From positions 1 through 43,495 of the forward strand of contig DDIS01000109.1 of the NCBI GenBank assembly GCA_002338615.1: a stretch of 43,495 nt of DNA, written 5' to 3'. The position numbers and the translations under genes were made by a program. Shown here piece after piece: positions 15,323 to 26,043 of this stretch; the stretch's first letter is position 1; the number at the start of each line of letters is the position of its first letter. The notes beneath the pieces are model-generated. The model had not been told where the DNA came from. It made no database searches and saw only the letters and a program-made list of their open reading frames with translations. This stretch comes from Proteobacteria bacterium UBA1844. GTDB lineage: Bacteria; Pseudomonadota; Gammaproteobacteria; Steroidobacterales; Woeseiaceae.

Positions 15323-16453
15323 ATGGCAAAACGCGACTACTACGAAATACTCGGCGTCTCGAAAACCGCAACGACCAGCGAGATAAAAAAGGCGTATCGC
15401 CGCCTGGCAATGAAGCATCATCCGGATCGCAACAAGGACGACGCCACGGCCGAGGCCCGGTTCAAGGAAGCCAAAGAGGCTTACGAGGTCCTGCACGACC
15501 AGGACAAGCGCGCAGCGTACGACCAGTTTGGCCATGACGGGTTACGCGGCCGCGCCGGTGGCGGGTTTAGCAGCGCGGAAGGCTTTTCCGATATCTTCGG
15601 CGATGTCTTCGGGGACATTTTTGGTGCCGGCCGGGGTCGTGGTGGTGCGAGCCAGGTATTTCGCGGTGCCGATCTCGGCTATGAGCTTAAGCTCGATCTC
15701 GAAACGGCCGTTAGCGGTAAAACGGCAACCATTGAAATTCCGACGCAGGTCAGCTGCAAGACCTGCGCAGGCAGTGGTGCAAAGGAAGGTTCCAAGCCTG
15801 TTGCCTGCACGACCTGCAACGGGGTCGGACAAGTCCGCATGCAGCAGGGCTTTTTTTCCATCCAGCAAACCTGCCCGGTTTGCAAAGGCGCCGGAACGAC
15901 CATTGCCGATCCGTGTACGGATTGTCATGGCCGCGGCCGGGTGCAAAAAACCAAGACCTTGTCGGTCAAGGTGCCACCCGGTGTTGACAGTGGGGACCGG
16001 ATTCGTTTGTCAGGCGAAGGTGAGGCTGGCCGCAACAGTGGCCCGCCCGGTGACCTGTACGTCGAAATCCGCGTTCGCCCGCACAGGATATTTGAACGCG
16101 ATGGCGCCGACCTGTCGTGCGAAGTGCCGGTCAGTTTCGTCAATGCGACCCTGGGCGGCGAGGTTGAGTTGCCGACCCTGAACGGTCATGTAGCGCTGAA
16201 GATTCCGCCCGGCACCCAGTCCGGCAAAGTATTCCGCCTGCGCGGCAAGGGCGTCACCACGGTGCGCGATCCGCGCACGGGCGACCTGTTTGCCCGTGTC
16301 GTGGTCGAAACCCCCGTGAACCTCTCAGAGGCGCAAAAGGAAATGCTGATGCGTTTCGACGAGTTGGTGCAGGAGGGTGGCAGCAAACACAGCCCGCGTG
16401 CCGGCGGCTGGCTGGAAACCGTGAAGCGCTTTTTTGATCGCATCAAGCAGTAG
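15323..16453 (+). CDS. dnaJ: chaperone protein DnaJ (Hsp40)
   Basis: This 376-residue co-chaperone stimulates DnaK ATPase and delivers substrates. It contains the J domain (residues 1-70, with the HPD motif in KHHPDRN), a Gly/Phe-rich linker (about 75-115) and a zinc-binding domain with four CxxCxGxG repeats ([32 protein letters not shown]). Two C-terminal beta-domains follow, ending near [10 protein letters not shown]. All zinc ligands are present, so it is a canonical type I DnaJ. It follows dnaK after 90 bases that hold a hairpin. dapB starts 6 bases after its stop, so dnaJ and dapB are probably cotranscribed. Confidence 0.98.
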   Translation: MAKRDYYEILGVSKTATTSEIKKAYRRLAMKHHPDRNKDDATAEARFKEAKEAYEVLHDQDKRAAYDQFGHDGLRGRAGGGFSSAEGFSDIFGDVFGDIFGAGRGRGGASQVFRGADLGYELKLDLETAVSGKTATIEIPTQVSCKTCAGSGAKEGSKPVACTTCNGVGQVRMQQGFFSIQQTCPVCKGAGTTIADPCTDCHGRGRVQKTKTLSVKVPPGVDSGDRIRLSGEGEAGRNSGPPGDLYVEIRVRPHRIFERDGADLSCEVPVSFVNATLGGEVELPTLNGHVALKIPPGTQSGKVFRLRGKGVTTVRDPRTGDLFARVVVETPVNLSEAQKEMLMRFDELVQEGGSKHSPRAGGWLETVKRFFDRIKQ

Positions 16454-16459
16454 CGGTCG

Positions 16460-17149
16460 ATGCGCGCACAAATTCGGATCGGACTGGTAGGCAACGGGCG
16501 CATGGGCCAGGCAATTGCGCGCGCGCTGGCAAGCCAGGAGGATCTTGAACTTGCGGGTATGGCTGGTCGCGAGGATGACCTGGATGCGCTGGCACAAGCC
16601 GCCGATGTGCTTATCGACTTCAGTTTGCCAGAGGCAACTGCGGGGGTGCTGGCCAGCGCGGCGATGCATCACAAACCGCTGGTTTGTGGCGTCAGCGGGC
16701 TGTCGGCGTCGCACATGAGTGCAATCGCAAAGGCCGCAGAGCGTATTCCCGTGGTTTACGATCGCAACATGAGCCAGGGTATTGGCGTGTTGGACGAGGT
16801 CCTGAGACAAGCAGCGCCGGCACTCGGGCCCGGCTACAGCATCCGTATAGAGGAAACGCATCACAAGCACAAGAAAGATGCGCCGTCCGGTACTGCCCTG
16901 AAGCTTGGCGAAACCCTGGCACGCGCGCTTGCGATAGATCCAGGCGAAATCCGCTACCACTCCGAGCGCCGCGGCGAAGTGCCGGGCGAACACACCGTGA
17001 TCTTCAGTTCTGCCAACGAGGTGTTGACGTTTTCACACAGTGTCAGCACGCGCGACGTCTTCGCGTTAGGCGCATTACGTGCGGCGCGCTGGGCCGCGCA
17101 GCGTGCTCCGGGGCAATACTCCATGCACGATGTCTTGTTCAATCCCTGA
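16460..17149 (+). CDS. dapB: 4-hydroxy-tetrahydrodipicolinate reductase, compact form
   Basis: This NAD(P)H-dependent enzyme reduces the cyclic dipicolinate precursor in the diaminopimelate/lysine pathway. The Rossmann start IRIGLVGNGRMG (residues 5-16), the F-S-x-P-E-A segment and the catalytic block E-E-T-H-H-K-H-K-K-D-A-P-S-G-T-A (131-146, with His134 and Lys138 in the catalytic positions) are clear. At 229 residues it is about 40 shorter than E. coli DapB. The N-terminal cofactor domain lacks part of a loop, and a segment before G-E-H-T (about 177) is missing. It starts 6 bases after dnaJ and ends before a strong hairpin. Confidence 0.93.
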   Translation: MRAQIRIGLVGNGRMGQAIARALASQEDLELAGMAGREDDLDALAQAADVLIDFSLPEATAGVLASAAMHHKPLVCGVSGLSASHMSAIAKAAERIPVVYDRNMSQGIGVLDEVLRQAAPALGPGYSIRIEETHHKHKKDAPSGTALKLGETLARALAIDPGEIRYHSERRGEVPGEHTVIFSSANEVLTFSHSVSTRDVFALGALRAARWAAQRAPGQYSMHDVLFNP

Positions 17150-17196
17150 CGGTTCAGTAAACTACTCCGGATCGCTGTCCGGAAAGTGAGCAAATC

Positions 17197-17226
17197 AAGC
17201 GGAAGGCATTGTCCTTCCGCTTCTTT
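17197..17226 (+). terminator. intrinsic terminator after dapB / carA leader hairpin
   Basis: AAGCGGAAGG and CCTTCCGCTT form a 10-bp perfect stem with a CATTGT loop, followed by CTTTAT. It ends the dnaJ-dapB transcript. A possible promoter (TTGTTC, 17 bases, TAAACT, ending just before 17165) lies upstream, so the hairpin could also act as an attenuator for carAB. Confidence 0.75.
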
Positions 17227-17284
17227 ATATCTGCTGCCGGATAAAGCCCAGCGGTCTCGGCATCGAAACCAACGAGGATCGCTT

Positions 17285-18442
17285 TTGACCACGCCTGCAA
17301 TTCTGGCGCTCCAGGACGGCACCGTCTTTCACGGTACGTCTGTCGGAGCTGATGGCAAGACCATCGGCGAAGTAGTATTCAATACCGCAATGACGGGCTA
17401 TCAGGAAATCCTGACCGACCCCTCCTATTGTCGGCAAATTGTGACGCTGACCTACCCACATATCGGCAACACGGGCACGAATAGTGAGGATATGGAATCC
17501 GCCATCGTGCAAGCCTCGGGCCTGGTCATTCGCGACAGTTCCTGCATTAACTCGAGCTGGCGTTCCGAGCGATCGTTTGCAGAATTCCTGCGCCAGGCCG
17601 GAACGGTGGCGATCGCGGATATCGATACGCGCAAACTGACGCGACTGATTCGCGAAAAAGGGGCCCAGTCCGGTTGCATCATGACGGGCGAGACGAACGC
17701 CGCCAAAGCAATCCAGCATGCCGGCAAGTTCCCCGGCCTGGGCGGCATGGACCTGGCCCGTTTCGTCAGTACCGCCAAGCCGTATCAGTGGTCACACGGC
17801 ACCGTGTTTGGCAAGAAACCCAGAGTGCTGAGCCGGCGCATCGCGCCGTATCACGTAGTGGCGTATGACTTCGGTATCAAGCGCAACATTTTGCGCATGT
17901 TATCGGATTCCGATTGCCGCATGACCGTGGTCCCGGCGACAACGACCGCCGAACAAGCCCTGTCGTATGCGCCTGACGGCATTTTTCTGTCCAACGGGCC
18001 GGGTGATCCACAACCTTGTGACTATGCGATCAAGGCGATCCAGCAGTTTCTGCAAAACGGTATTCCGATATTCGGCATTTGTCTCGGGCACCAGTTGCTG
18101 GCGCTCGCTCTCGGCGCGAAAACGATGAAGATGAAATTCGGTCACCACGGTGCCAACCATCCGGTGCAGGACCTCGCGACCGGCCGGGTGATCATCACGA
18201 GCCAGAATCATGGCTTCGCCGTCGACGAAGCCACGCTCACGGACGAAATCGAGGTCACGCACAAGTCCCTGTTCGATGGCACGTTGCAGGGGATCTCGCT
18301 ACGCGGCCATGCGGCATTCAGTTTTCAGGGCCATCCCGAGGCGAGCCCCGGCCCGCACGACCTGTTGCCCTTGTTTGAGCGCTTTGTGCAGCACATGGAA
18401 ACCCGGAAAAAGCACTTGCACCAGTCCGCCGGGATGGTATAG
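17285..18442 (+). CDS. carA: carbamoyl-phosphate synthase small subunit
   Basis: This is the glutamine amidotransferase subunit that releases ammonia for carbamoyl phosphate, feeding arginine and pyrimidine synthesis. The class I GATase domain in the C-terminal half carries the nucleophile Cys in [15 protein letters not shown] and the His/Glu pair in [13 protein letters not shown]. The N-terminal half has the CarA signature [18 protein letters not shown] choose TTG 17285 (385 residues) because GAGGA lies 6 bases upstream and family members begin here. The frame is open back to GTG 17186, through the upstream hairpin. carB follows after 14 bases. Confidence 0.95.
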   Translation: MTTPAILALQDGTVFHGTSVGADGKTIGEVVFNTAMTGYQEILTDPSYCRQIVTLTYPHIGNTGTNSEDMESAIVQASGLVIRDSSCINSSWRSERSFAEFLRQAGTVAIADIDTRKLTRLIREKGAQSGCIMTGETNAAKAIQHAGKFPGLGGMDLARFVSTAKPYQWSHGTVFGKKPRVLSRRIAPYHVVAYDFGIKRNILRMLSDSDCRMTVVPATTTAEQALSYAPDGIFLSNGPGDPQPCDYAIKAIQQFLQNGIPIFGICLGHQLLALALGAKTMKMKFGHHGANHPVQDLATGRVIITSQNHGFAVDEATLTDEIEVTHKSLFDGTLQGISLRGHAAFSFQGHPEASPGPHDLLPLFERFVQHMETRKKHLHQSAGMV

Positions 18443-18456
18443 AGCACTTTAATAAA

Positions 18457-21400
18457 ATGCCCAAACGTACTGATATACAAAGTATTCTGATTATAGGCGC
18501 CGGTCCGATTGTGATCGGCCAGGCGTGTGAGTTCGACTATTCGGGCGCCCAGGCCTGCAAAGCGCTGCGCGAGGAAGGGTTCCGCGTCATCCTCGTCAAT
18601 TCGAACCCGGCGACCATCATGACCGACCCGGATATGGCGGATGCGACCTATATCGAGCCGGTGCACTGGACTGCGCTTGAACGGATCATAGCAATCGAAC
18701 GCCCCGACGCACTGTTGCCAACCATGGGCGGCCAGACGGCGCTGAACTGTGCGCTCGATCTTGCTCGCGAAGGCGTGCTCGAGAAATACAAAGTCGAGAT
18801 GATCGCGGCGTCACGTGAGGCGATCGACATGGCTGAGGATCGCGACCTGTTTCGCAAAGCGATGGTGGAAATAGGCCTTGAGTGCCCGCGCGCCGAGATC
18901 GCACACACGCTGGACGAAGCGCTGGAGAAGCAACCGAATGTCGGCTTCCCGACGATCATTCGGCCGTCGTTTACGATGGGCGGCTCGGGCGGCGGTATAG
19001 CCTACAATCGCGACGAGTTCGAGCTCATCGTTTCGCACGGGCTCGAAATGTCGCCAACGAACGAAGTGTTGCTCGAAGAATCGGTCATTGGCTGGAAAGA
19101 ATTTGAAATGGAGGTCGTGCGCGATCGCAACGACAACTGCATCATTGTCTGCTCGATCGAGAATTTCGATCCCATGGGTGTGCACACGGGAGATTCAATC
19201 ACAGTCGCGCCCGCACAAACGCTGACGGACAAAGAATACCAGCAAATGCGGGATGCCTCGATCGACGTCCTGCGCAAGATTGGGGTCGAAACCGGCGGCT
19301 CGAACGTGCAGTTTGCTGTCAATCCGGACGATGGCCGCGTTCTCATCATTGAAATGAACCCGCGCGTGTCACGCTCGTCGGCGTTGGCGTCGAAAGCCAC
19401 GGGCTTTCCGATCGCCAAGATTGCGGCGAAGCTGGCGGTCGGCTATACGCTGGACGAGTTGCGCAATGACATTACCGGCGGCGCAACGCCGGCGTCCTTC
19501 GAGCCGACGATTGATTACGTTGTCACCAAGGTGCCGCGTTTTACGTTTGAAAAGTTTCCGGGCGCCAATGATCGATTGACGACGCAAATGAAATCCGTAG
19601 GCGAAGTGATGGCCATCGGCCGGACTTTCCAGGAGTCGATCCAGAAGGCATTGCGCGGGCTCGAAATCGGCATCGCTGGGCTCGATGAAATAGTAACTGA
19701 CCTGAAAGCCGAATCCGAGCGCGACCGTGTCCGCCAGGAAATTCGTATGCCGGGCGCCGATCGCTTGCGTTACGTTGCCGACGCGTTTCGAGACGGTTGG
19801 TCGCTCGCGGAGTTGGCCGAGCTCAGCGGTATTGACCCGTGGTTTCTCGCGCAGATTGAAGATCTCGTACGCGAAGAACAGCAAGTGCGGCGCACGGGTC
19901 TGAGTGGCCTGGACGCAACCCGTATGCGCGCCTTGAAACGCAAGGGTTTTTCCGACGCCCGGCTCGCAACGCTGCTGGGCATCGATGACGGTATCGTCCG
20001 GAAGCGGCGCATCGGTTTCGATATTCGCCCGGTCTACAAACGCGTTGATACCTGCGCGGCGGAATTCAGGACAACCACTGCTTACCTCTATTCCACTTAC
20101 GAAGAAGAATGTGAAGCGGAACCATCGGGCGAGCGCAAAATCATGATTCTCGGCGGCGGACCAAATCGGATCGGGCAGGGCATAGAATTCGATTACTGTT
20201 GCGTGCACGCGGCGCTTGCGCTGCGTGAATCCGGTTTCGAGACCATCATGGTCAACTGCAATCCCGAGACCGTATCGACCGATTACGATACGTCGGATCG
20301 TCTTTATTTCGAATCCCTGACGTTTGAAGATGTCATGGAGATTGTCGATCTCGAAAAGCCTGAAGGCATCATTGTCCAGTACGGCGGGCAAACGCCACTG
20401 AAACTTGCGCGTGATCTTGCCGCGGCCGGTGCGCCCATAATCGGCACGTCGCCGGATTCCATCGATCTTGCAGAGGATCGGGAACGATTCCAGCAATTGG
20501 TGGAAGGACTGGACTTGCTGCAGCCTCCGAACCGGACGGCGCGCAGCAAGGAAGATGCCCTCAGAAAAGGCATGGACGTGGGCTATCCACTCGTTGTCAG
20601 ACCCTCCTACGTACTCGGCGGCCGGGCCATGGAAGTCGTGCACAATGATGAGGACCTTGAGGCTTACATGGATGCAGCAATTCATGTTTCCAACTCGAGC
20701 CCGGTGTTACTGGATCGCTTTCTCGACCTTGCAATCGAGGTTGACGTGGATTGTATCTGTGACGGAGAGCGTGTTCTGATTGGTGGAATCATGGAGCATA
20801 TCGAGCAGGCAGGGGTGCATTCGGGCGACTCCGGTTGTTCGTTGCCGCCGTTCAGCCTCTCGGAGGACATTCAGAAACAACTGCGCGAGCAGGTTGTCAT
20901 GTTGGCGAAGGCGTTGCATGTAATCGGCCTCATGAATACGCAGTTTGCGATTCAGGGCCAGAAAATTTACCTGCTCGAAGTCAATCCTCGAGCATCGCGA
21001 ACGGTGCCGTTCGTATCCAAAGCGACGGGTGTGGCGCTCGCGAAGATAGCCGCAAAGGTAATGGTTGGTGAGTCGCTCGCGGAACAGGGCTACGTCAACC
21101 AGCGTGTGCCCCTGTACTACTCGGTGAAAGAGGCGGTATTCCCGTTCGTGAAGTTCCCGGGTTCTGACCCGATCCTCGGGCCGGAGATGAAGTCGACGGG
21201 CGAAGTCATGGGCATCGGTCGCTCGTTCGGCGAAGCCTATGCGAAAGCGCAGCTCGCGTCCGGGGTTATGCTGCCACGTCAGGGCGCTGCGTTGATTAGC
21301 GTACGTGATCGTGATAAGCAAGGTGCGGTGGAGCTCGCAAAGATACTTGTGGCGCGCGGCTTCGATATTGTGGCAACCCATGGGACCGCACAGTTGTTGG

Positions 21401-21681
21401 CTCAGGCTGGTGTATCATGTCGCCGGGCGAACAAGGTTCGCGAAGGCCGGCCGCATATTGTTGACATGATCAAGAACGGCGAAATTGACCTCATCGTCAA
21501 TACCACCGAGGGCAAACAGGCCATCAATGAATCCGTCTCTATCCGCGCCGAAGCGGTACGACGAGGCGTAACTTACTACACAACGCTGGGGGCCGCCGTT
21601 GCGACCTGTACGGCGATTGAACATCTGGATGACAGTGAAGTGAATCGATTGCAAGACTTGCACAACGAAGTAGTGGCATGA
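18457..21681 (+). CDS. carB: carbamoyl-phosphate synthase large subunit
   Basis: This 1074-residue synthetase subunit makes carbamoyl phosphate from bicarbonate, ammonia and two ATP. Two homologous ATP-grasp halves are visible. The first starts [22 protein letters not shown], the second near residue 563 ([22 protein letters not shown]). Each is followed by an E-M-N-P-R-x-S-R-S or E-V-N-P-R-A-S-R-T motif. The C-terminal MGS-like domain binds allosteric effectors and contains the T-H-G-T-A and I-V-N-T-T segments. It is full length and overlaps greA by four bases (ATGA). Confidence 0.98.
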   Translation: MPKRTDIQSILIIGAGPIVIGQACEFDYSGAQACKALREEGFRVILVNSNPATIMTDPDMADATYIEPVHWTALERIIAIERPDALLPTMGGQTALNCALDLAREGVLEKYKVEMIAASREAIDMAEDRDLFRKAMVEIGLECPRAEIAHTLDEALEKQPNVGFPTIIRPSFTMGGSGGGIAYNRDEFELIVSHGLEMSPTNEVLLEESVIGWKEFEMEVVRDRNDNCIIVCSIENFDPMGVHTGDSITVAPAQTLTDKEYQQMRDASIDVLRKIGVETGGSNVQFAVNPDDGRVLIIEMNPRVSRSSALASKATGFPIAKIAAKLAVGYTLDELRNDITGGATPASFEPTIDYVVTKVPRFTFEKFPGANDRLTTQMKSVGEVMAIGRTFQESIQKALRGLEIGIAGLDEIVTDLKAESERDRVRQEIRMPGADRLRYVADAFRDGWSLAELAELSGIDPWFLAQIEDLVREEQQVRRTGLSGLDATRMRALKRKGFSDARLATLLGIDDGIVRKRRIGFDIRPVYKRVDTCAAEFRTTTAYLYSTYEEECEAEPSGERKIMILGGGPNRIGQGIEFDYCCVHAALALRESGFETIMVNCNPETVSTDYDTSDRLYFESLTFEDVMEIVDLEKPEGIIVQYGGQTPLKLARDLAAAGAPIIGTSPDSIDLAEDRERFQQLVEGLDLLQPPNRTARSKEDALRKGMDVGYPLVVRPSYVLGGRAMEVVHNDEDLEAYMDAAIHVSNSSPVLLDRFLDLAIEVDVDCICDGERVLIGGIMEHIEQAGVHSGDSGCSLPPFSLSEDIQKQLREQVVMLAKALHVIGLMNTQFAIQGQKIYLLEVNPRASRTVPFVSKATGVALAKIAAKVMVGESLAEQGYVNQRVPLYYSVKEAVFPFVKFPGSDPILGPEMKSTGEVMGIGRSFGEAYAKAQLASGVMLPRQGAALISVRDRDKQGAVELAKILVARGFDIVATHGTAQLLAQAGVSCRRANKVREGRPHIVDMIKNGEIDLIVNTTEGKQAINESVSIRAEAVRRGVTYYTTLGAAVATCTAIEHLDDSEVNRLQDLHNEVVA

Positions 21682-22154
21682 ACAAGGTTCCCGTAACGGT
21701 ACACGGCCACGAGCTGTTGCTCGCCGAGTTGAAGCGCCTGAAATCCGTCGATAGACCCACTGTGATCAAGTCGATCGCGGAGGCGCGTGCGCACGGCGAC
21801 CTCAAGGAGAATGCCGAGTATCACGCGGCCAAGGAGCAACAGGGTTTCATTGAAGGCCGTATCAAGGAGATCGAAGGCAAACTGTCAAATTTGCAGGTTG
21901 TTGATCTCACATCCGTTGATGCCAAAGGCCGCATTGTATTCGGCTCGACGGTCGAGCTGCTGGACGAGGCGACCGGCAAAGAAATTATTTACACAATCGT
22001 TGGCGAAGACGAAGCCGATATCAAGGTAGGCAAGATCTCCTATACGTCCCCGATTGCGCGCGCGTTGATCGGCAAGAACGAAGGCGATGTTGTGAACTTT
22101 TCTGCGCCGGGCGGCGAACGGCAATACGAAGTTATTGAGGTACGCTACGTTTAG
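21678..22154 (+). CDS. greA: transcription elongation factor GreA
   Basis: This 158-residue factor rescues backtracked RNA polymerase by stimulating transcript cleavage. The N-terminal antiparallel coiled coil (about residues 12-75) carries the acidic tip in [17 protein letters not shown]. The C-terminal FKBP-like domain ends in G-x-x-Y-E-V-I-E-V-x-Y. Length and motifs are canonical. It is translationally coupled to carB through a 4-base overlap. Its last 23 bases overlap the 3' end of the convergent yhbY gene. Confidence 0.97.
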   Translation: MNKVPVTVHGHELLLAELKRLKSVDRPTVIKSIAEARAHGDLKENAEYHAAKEQQGFIEGRIKEIEGKLSNLQVVDLTSVDAKGRIVFGSTVELLDEATGKEIIYTIVGEDEADIKVGKISYTSPIARALIGKNEGDVVNFSAPGGERQYEVIEVRYV

Positions 22155-22458
22155 CTGGCCCCGCGCCTGGCAACCGAATCTTTTGCTGGTCGGGGTTTTC
22201 GCGATACACAAGCGCTACATTGCCGATGCGCTGGACGAGTATGGCACCCGAGCGTGAACACAAATCGGCAATCACCGCATCGCGTTCCGCACGCTCGCCG
22301 GCGTTGACTTTTACCTTGATCAATTCGTGGTGCGACAGGGTTGACTCGTACTCGGCCAGCACCGAATCGCTCAGACCGCTGCCTGCGACGATCACCGTCG
22401 GGTGCAACTGGTGGCCAAGGCCGCGCAGGTACTTCTTCTGGGAAACATTGAGTGTCAT
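22132..22458 (-). CDS. yhbY: YhbY, CRS1-YhbY (CRM) RNA-binding protein
   Basis: This 108-residue single-domain protein of the CRM family binds RNA, and E. coli YhbY associates with pre-50S ribosomal particles. The typical start [20 protein letters not shown], the GxxG-type loop VAGSGLSD and the segment H-E-L-I-K-V-K-V are clear. I choose ATG 22456-22458. The longer frame to 22533 would overlap the rlmE start. It diverges from rlmE with about 67 bases between them and overlaps greA tail to tail. A basic, low-complexity tail extends past the domain. Confidence 0.93.
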   Translation of the reverse strand: MTLNVSQKKYLRGLGHQLHPTVIVAGSGLSDSVLAEYESTLSHHELIKVKVNAGERAERDAVIADLCSRSGAILVQRIGNVALVYRENPDQQKIRLPGAGPAKRSVPQ

Positions 22459-22525
22459 GGGCGCCGATTGTAGCAGTGCGAGGGTGCCTCGGTGAGGATA
22501 GCTGAGTGAGGATTGATAGCGCCAC

Positions 22526-23170
22526 ATGGCCACGGCCGGTATCGCAATGAGCGGTCCACGGCGCAGCAGCGGCAGCTGGCATGACCGGCAGGAGCGAGAT
22601 CCTTACGTACAGCGAGCGAGACAGGAAGGATGGCGCTCTCGTGCCGTTTACAAGCTGGCACAGATCGACAAGAAGGAGCGAATTCTAAAGCCGGACATGA
22701 CGGTCATCGACCTGGGTGCGACACCGGGGAGCTGGAGCCAGTATGTCAGTTCGAAGCTCGACGGCCGCTGCCGCATTATCGCGGTCGACCTGCTTCCCAT
22801 GGATTCCCTGCCAGCCGTTGAGTTCATCGAGGGAGACTTTCGTGACGAAGCGGTACTCGCCAGGCTGAAAGCATCGCTCGGTGAGACCAGGGCGGACCTT
22901 GTAATGAGCGATATGGCCCCCAATATCAGCGGCAATAGAGCGGTAGACCAGCCACGCTCGATGTATCTCGTTGAATTGGCACTGGATGTTTGCAGCGAGG
23001 TATTGGCTCGGCGCGGCGACTTTATCTGTAAACTGTTTCAGGGCCAGGGCAGTGACGAATTAATCGCGCTCGCACGGGACCGGTTTGAACGAGTGAGGGC
23101 CATGAAACCCGACGCTTCCAGGGCCGGCAGCCGTGAGGTCTACTTGGTAGCGAGGAACTATCAGTTATAG
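22526..23170 (+). CDS. rlmE: 23S rRNA 2'-O-ribose U2552 methyltransferase RlmE (FtsJ/RrmJ)
   Basis: RlmE methylates U2552 of 23S rRNA in the 50S subunit. The 214-residue protein shows the N-terminal [18 protein letters not shown] segment, the SAM loop [12 protein letters not shown] and the catalytic Lys-Asp-Lys-Glu set: Lys in RAVYKL, Asp in MSDMAPN, Lys in ICKLFQG and Glu in [11 protein letters not shown] second in-frame ATG at 22547 would remove seven weakly conserved residues. ftsH follows after 76 bases, the standard pairing. No sigma-32 promoter could be seen here although the pair is heat-induced in E. coli. Confidence 0.96.
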   Translation: MATAGIAMSGPRRSSGSWHDRQERDPYVQRARQEGWRSRAVYKLAQIDKKERILKPDMTVIDLGATPGSWSQYVSSKLDGRCRIIAVDLLPMDSLPAVEFIEGDFRDEAVLARLKASLGETRADLVMSDMAPNISGNRAVDQPRSMYLVELALDVCSEVLARRGDFICKLFQGQGSDELIALARDRFERVRAMKPDASRAGSREVYLVARNYQL

Positions 23171-23246
23171 TAGTGTCTCTATACTTAGAGTCCGTCTAAA
23201 GGGCAGCCGTTCGAGCCTTCATACACCCGTTTGGGATACTCATATA

Positions 23247-25169
23247 GTGAATGATCTGACCAAAAATATTCTCGTCTTTATCGTCATAATTGTCGTCCTG
23301 CTGTCTGTCGTGCAGGGGCTGTCGGGCGTAAGTGGCGGGCAACCACAGGTGCAGGAATACTCGGAATTCCTGAATCAGGTTCGTTCCGGGCGAGTAAAAA
23401 TCGCGATGTTCGACCAGGAAAAAATTCGTTACGGCAATACCGAGCCACTGCCTTACTACACGATTAGTCCGGAAACTGACAACAACACAATCATCGGCAT
23501 TCTGCAGGAAAACGATGTCAAGTTCGGTGCACTGGAACGTGAGCAACAAAGCCTCATTGGCCAGTTGTTGATCAGTTCATTTCCGATACTGCTGCTCATC
23601 GGGGTCTGGATTTACTTCATGCGCCAGATGCAGGGCGGTGGTGGCGGACGCGGGGCCATGTCCTTTGGCAAGAGCAAGGCGCGTTTGCTGGGTGAAGACC
23701 AGGTTGGCGTGACGTTTGCGGATGTCGCAGGCGTCGAGGAAGCCAAGGCGGAAGTCGCGGAAATCGTTGAGTTTCTCAAAGACCCGAGCAAATTCCAGCG
23801 ACTTGGTGGCAAAATTCCGAAAGGTGTGCTGATGGTCGGGCCGCCGGGCACCGGCAAGACGCTGCTCGCCAAGGCCATCGCCGGCGAAGCCAAAGTGCCG
23901 TTTTTCACGATATCGGGTTCTGATTTCGTGGAAATGTTTGTTGGTGTCGGTGCCTCGCGTGTGCGGGACATGTTCGACCAGGCAAAGAAACAGGCGCCGT
24001 GCATTATCTTTATCGACGAGCTGGATGCTGTCGGCAGACATCGCGGAGCCGGGCTAGGCGGAGGCCACGACGAGCGCGAGCAGACCCTGAACCAGATGCT
24101 GGTTGAAATGGACGGGTTCGAAGGCACCGAGGGCGTCATCGTTATCGCGGCGACCAACCGGCCCGATGTACTCGATCCGGCATTGCTGCGCCCCGGTCGA
24201 TTCGATCGCCAGGTCGTGGTGCCATTGCCCGATGTTCGAGGGCGAGAACAGATTCTCAAGGTGCACATGCGCAAGGTGCCGCTCGACGAGGATGTAAACC
24301 CGAGTTTCATTGCGCGCGGGACACCCGGATTTTCTGGCGCCGACCTTGCAAACCTCGTAAACGAGGCGGCTTTGTTTGCCGCACGCGCCAACAGGCGCGT
24401 CGTCAGCATGGATCATTTCGAGAAAGCCAAAGACAAAATAATGATGGGTGCGGAACGTCGCTCGATGGTGATGAGTGAAGTTGAAAAGCTGAACACGGCT
24501 TACCACGAAGCAGGTCATGCCATTGTCGGTTATCTCGTTCCCGAACACGACCCTGTCTACAAGGTCACGATCATTCCGCGCGGACGCGCACTTGGCGTAA
24601 CGATGTACCTGCCAGAGGAAGATCGCTACAGCATGTCGAAACAGCGCCTTGAATCGAGTATATCGAGCCTGTTCGGTGGCCGCATCGCGGAAGAAATGGT
24701 CAACGGCCCGGAGGGTGTCACCACGGGCGCGTCGAACGATATTGAACGTGCGACGGAAATCGCGCGCAACATGGTTACAAAGTGGGGTCTTTCCGATCGG
24801 CTCGGGCCACTGACGTACAGTGAAGAAGACGGTGAGGTGTTTCTCGGCCGCAGCGTGACGCAGCACAAACAGGTATCCGACGAGACAGCGCATGCGATTG
24901 ACGAAGAAGTCCGCAAGATCATCGATACCAATTACCGGCGGGCCAAGAAGATTCTCGAAGACAATATCGAAAAACTGCACATGATGGCCAACTCGCTTAT
25001 TAAATACGAGACGATAGATTTCACGCAGATCAAGGACATCATGGAAGGTCGCGAGCCTAAGCCGCCCGAGGACTGGGAAGATACCGGCGGCGCAACCTCC
25101 TCGAGCGGCGTCGTTGCGCCGGAGCCGGGCAAGACCGGGACCATAGGCGGCCCGGCGACCGAGAACTGA
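23247..25169 (+). CDS. ftsH: ATP-dependent zinc metalloprotease FtsH
   Basis: This membrane-anchored AAA+ protease controls the quality of membrane and regulatory proteins, including sigma-32 and LpxC in E. coli. Helices at residues 7-25 and 105-125 flank a small periplasmic domain. Walker A is GPPGTGKT (198-205), Walker [12 protein letters not shown] (253-263), the second region of homology ends RPGRFDRQ and the zinc site is HEAGH (420-424). It is 640 residues, like E. coli (644). The GTG start at 23247 has only a distant ribosome-binding site (GGGA). It pairs with rlmE upstream and folP 37 bases downstream. Confidence 0.97.
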   Translation: MNDLTKNILVFIVIIVVLLSVVQGLSGVSGGQPQVQEYSEFLNQVRSGRVKIAMFDQEKIRYGNTEPLPYYTISPETDNNTIIGILQENDVKFGALEREQQSLIGQLLISSFPILLLIGVWIYFMRQMQGGGGGRGAMSFGKSKARLLGEDQVGVTFADVAGVEEAKAEVAEIVEFLKDPSKFQRLGGKIPKGVLMVGPPGTGKTLLAKAIAGEAKVPFFTISGSDFVEMFVGVGASRVRDMFDQAKKQAPCIIFIDELDAVGRHRGAGLGGGHDEREQTLNQMLVEMDGFEGTEGVIVIAATNRPDVLDPALLRPGRFDRQVVVPLPDVRGREQILKVHMRKVPLDEDVNPSFIARGTPGFSGADLANLVNEAALFAARANRRVVSMDHFEKAKDKIMMGAERRSMVMSEVEKLNTAYHEAGHAIVGYLVPEHDPVYKVTIIPRGRALGVTMYLPEEDRYSMSKQRLESSISSLFGGRIAEEMVNGPEGVTTGASNDIERATEIARNMVTKWGLSDRLGPLTYSEEDGEVFLGRSVTQHKQVSDETAHAIDEEVRKIIDTNYRRAKKILEDNIEKLHMMANSLIKYETIDFTQIKDIMEGREPKPPEDWEDTGGATSSSGVVAPEPGKTGTIGGPATEN

Positions 25170-25206
25170 TTCCGGCATCTTTCAAGGCCGGCAGCCGAGA
25201 GCTTTA

Positions 25207-26043
25207 GTGGACCGCGTGCAAATCGGTACCCGGTCGATCGAGTGCCCGTGCGTTATGGGCATTTTGAATATCACGCCGGATTCTTTCTCCGATGGCGGAC
25301 GCTTCAGGGCCCGCGATGCGGCCCTCAGGCACGCGGAGCAGATGCTGGCCGCGGGAGCGGCGATCCTGGATATCGGCGGCGAATCGACCCGGCCGGGCGC
25401 GACATTGGTTACCGCTGACGAAGAGCTGGACCGGGTACTGCCAGTTCTCGAAGCATTGCAAGGCCTTACTGATGTACCTGTGTCGGTGGATACCAGCAAG
25501 CCCGGGGTGATGCGCGCCGCGGCCGCGGCGGGCGCAGCGCTGATCAACGATGTTTACGCACTGCGCGCGAAAAATGCGGTAGAAACGGTGGCCGAAAGCG
25601 GTCTCGCCGTCTGCTTGATGCACATGCAGGGTGAGCCCCGTACCATGCAGGTCGCGCCGCGTTATGGGAATGTAACCGTCGAGGTTGCGGAATTTCTAAA
25701 GGCCCGGCTTGCGTGTTGCCTCGAGGCCGGTATCGCTCGGAACCAGATCCTTCTGGATCCAGGCTTTGGCTTTGGCAAGTCACACGCGCACAATATGCAA
25801 CTGCTTTATGAATTACAGCAATTGGCCAGCCTGGGGCAGGTGCTGGTAGCCGGATGGTCGCGCAAGGCGACGCTGGGATTCATCACAGGCAAAGGGGTCA
25901 ATGAGCGAGTATCGGCAAGCGTGGCCGCGGCTGTAATCGCGGTATTGCAGGGTGCCGCGATAATCCGGGCACATGATGTGGCTGAAACGGTCGATGCGGT
26001 CAGGGTCGCAGGCGCGTTTCTCAATGCAGGACGAATGGCATGA
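25207..26043 (+). CDS. folP: dihydropteroate synthase
   Basis: This folate-pathway enzyme condenses dihydropterin pyrophosphate with p-aminobenzoate and is the target of sulfonamides. The 278-residue TIM barrel shows both family signatures: M-G-I-L-N-I-T-P-D-S-F-S-D-G-G (about 17-31) and D-I-G-G-E-S-T-R-P-G-A (about 56-66). It also has I-N-D-V, L-M-H-M-Q-G, D-P-G-F-G-F-G-K and the terminal R-x-H-D-V. A GTG start is used. Its stop overlaps the glmM start by four bases (ATGA), indicating coupled translation in an ftsH-folP-glmM operon. Confidence 0.97.
   Translation: MDRVQIGTRSIECPCVMGILNITPDSFSDGGRFRARDAALRHAEQMLAAGAAILDIGGESTRPGATLVTADEELDRVLPVLEALQGLTDVPVSVDTSKPGVMRAAAAAGAALINDVYALRAKNAVETVAESGLAVCLMHMQGEPRTMQVAPRYGNVTVEVAEFLKARLACCLEAGIARNQILLDPGFGFGKSHAHNMQLLYELQQLASLGQVLVAGWSRKATLGFITGKGVNERVSASVAAAVIAVLQGAAIIRAHDVAETVDAVRVAGAFLNAGRMA

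Noticed and set aside
19369..20685. 438-residue open frame antisense to carB
   Set aside because: It lies wholly inside carB, has no recognisable domain or ribosome-binding site, and long antisense frames are common opposite high-GC conserved genes.
24054..25178. 374-residue open frame antisense to ftsH
   Set aside because: It mirrors ftsH codon bias, has an Arg/His-rich composition without domains, and FtsH is fully conserved on the other strand.
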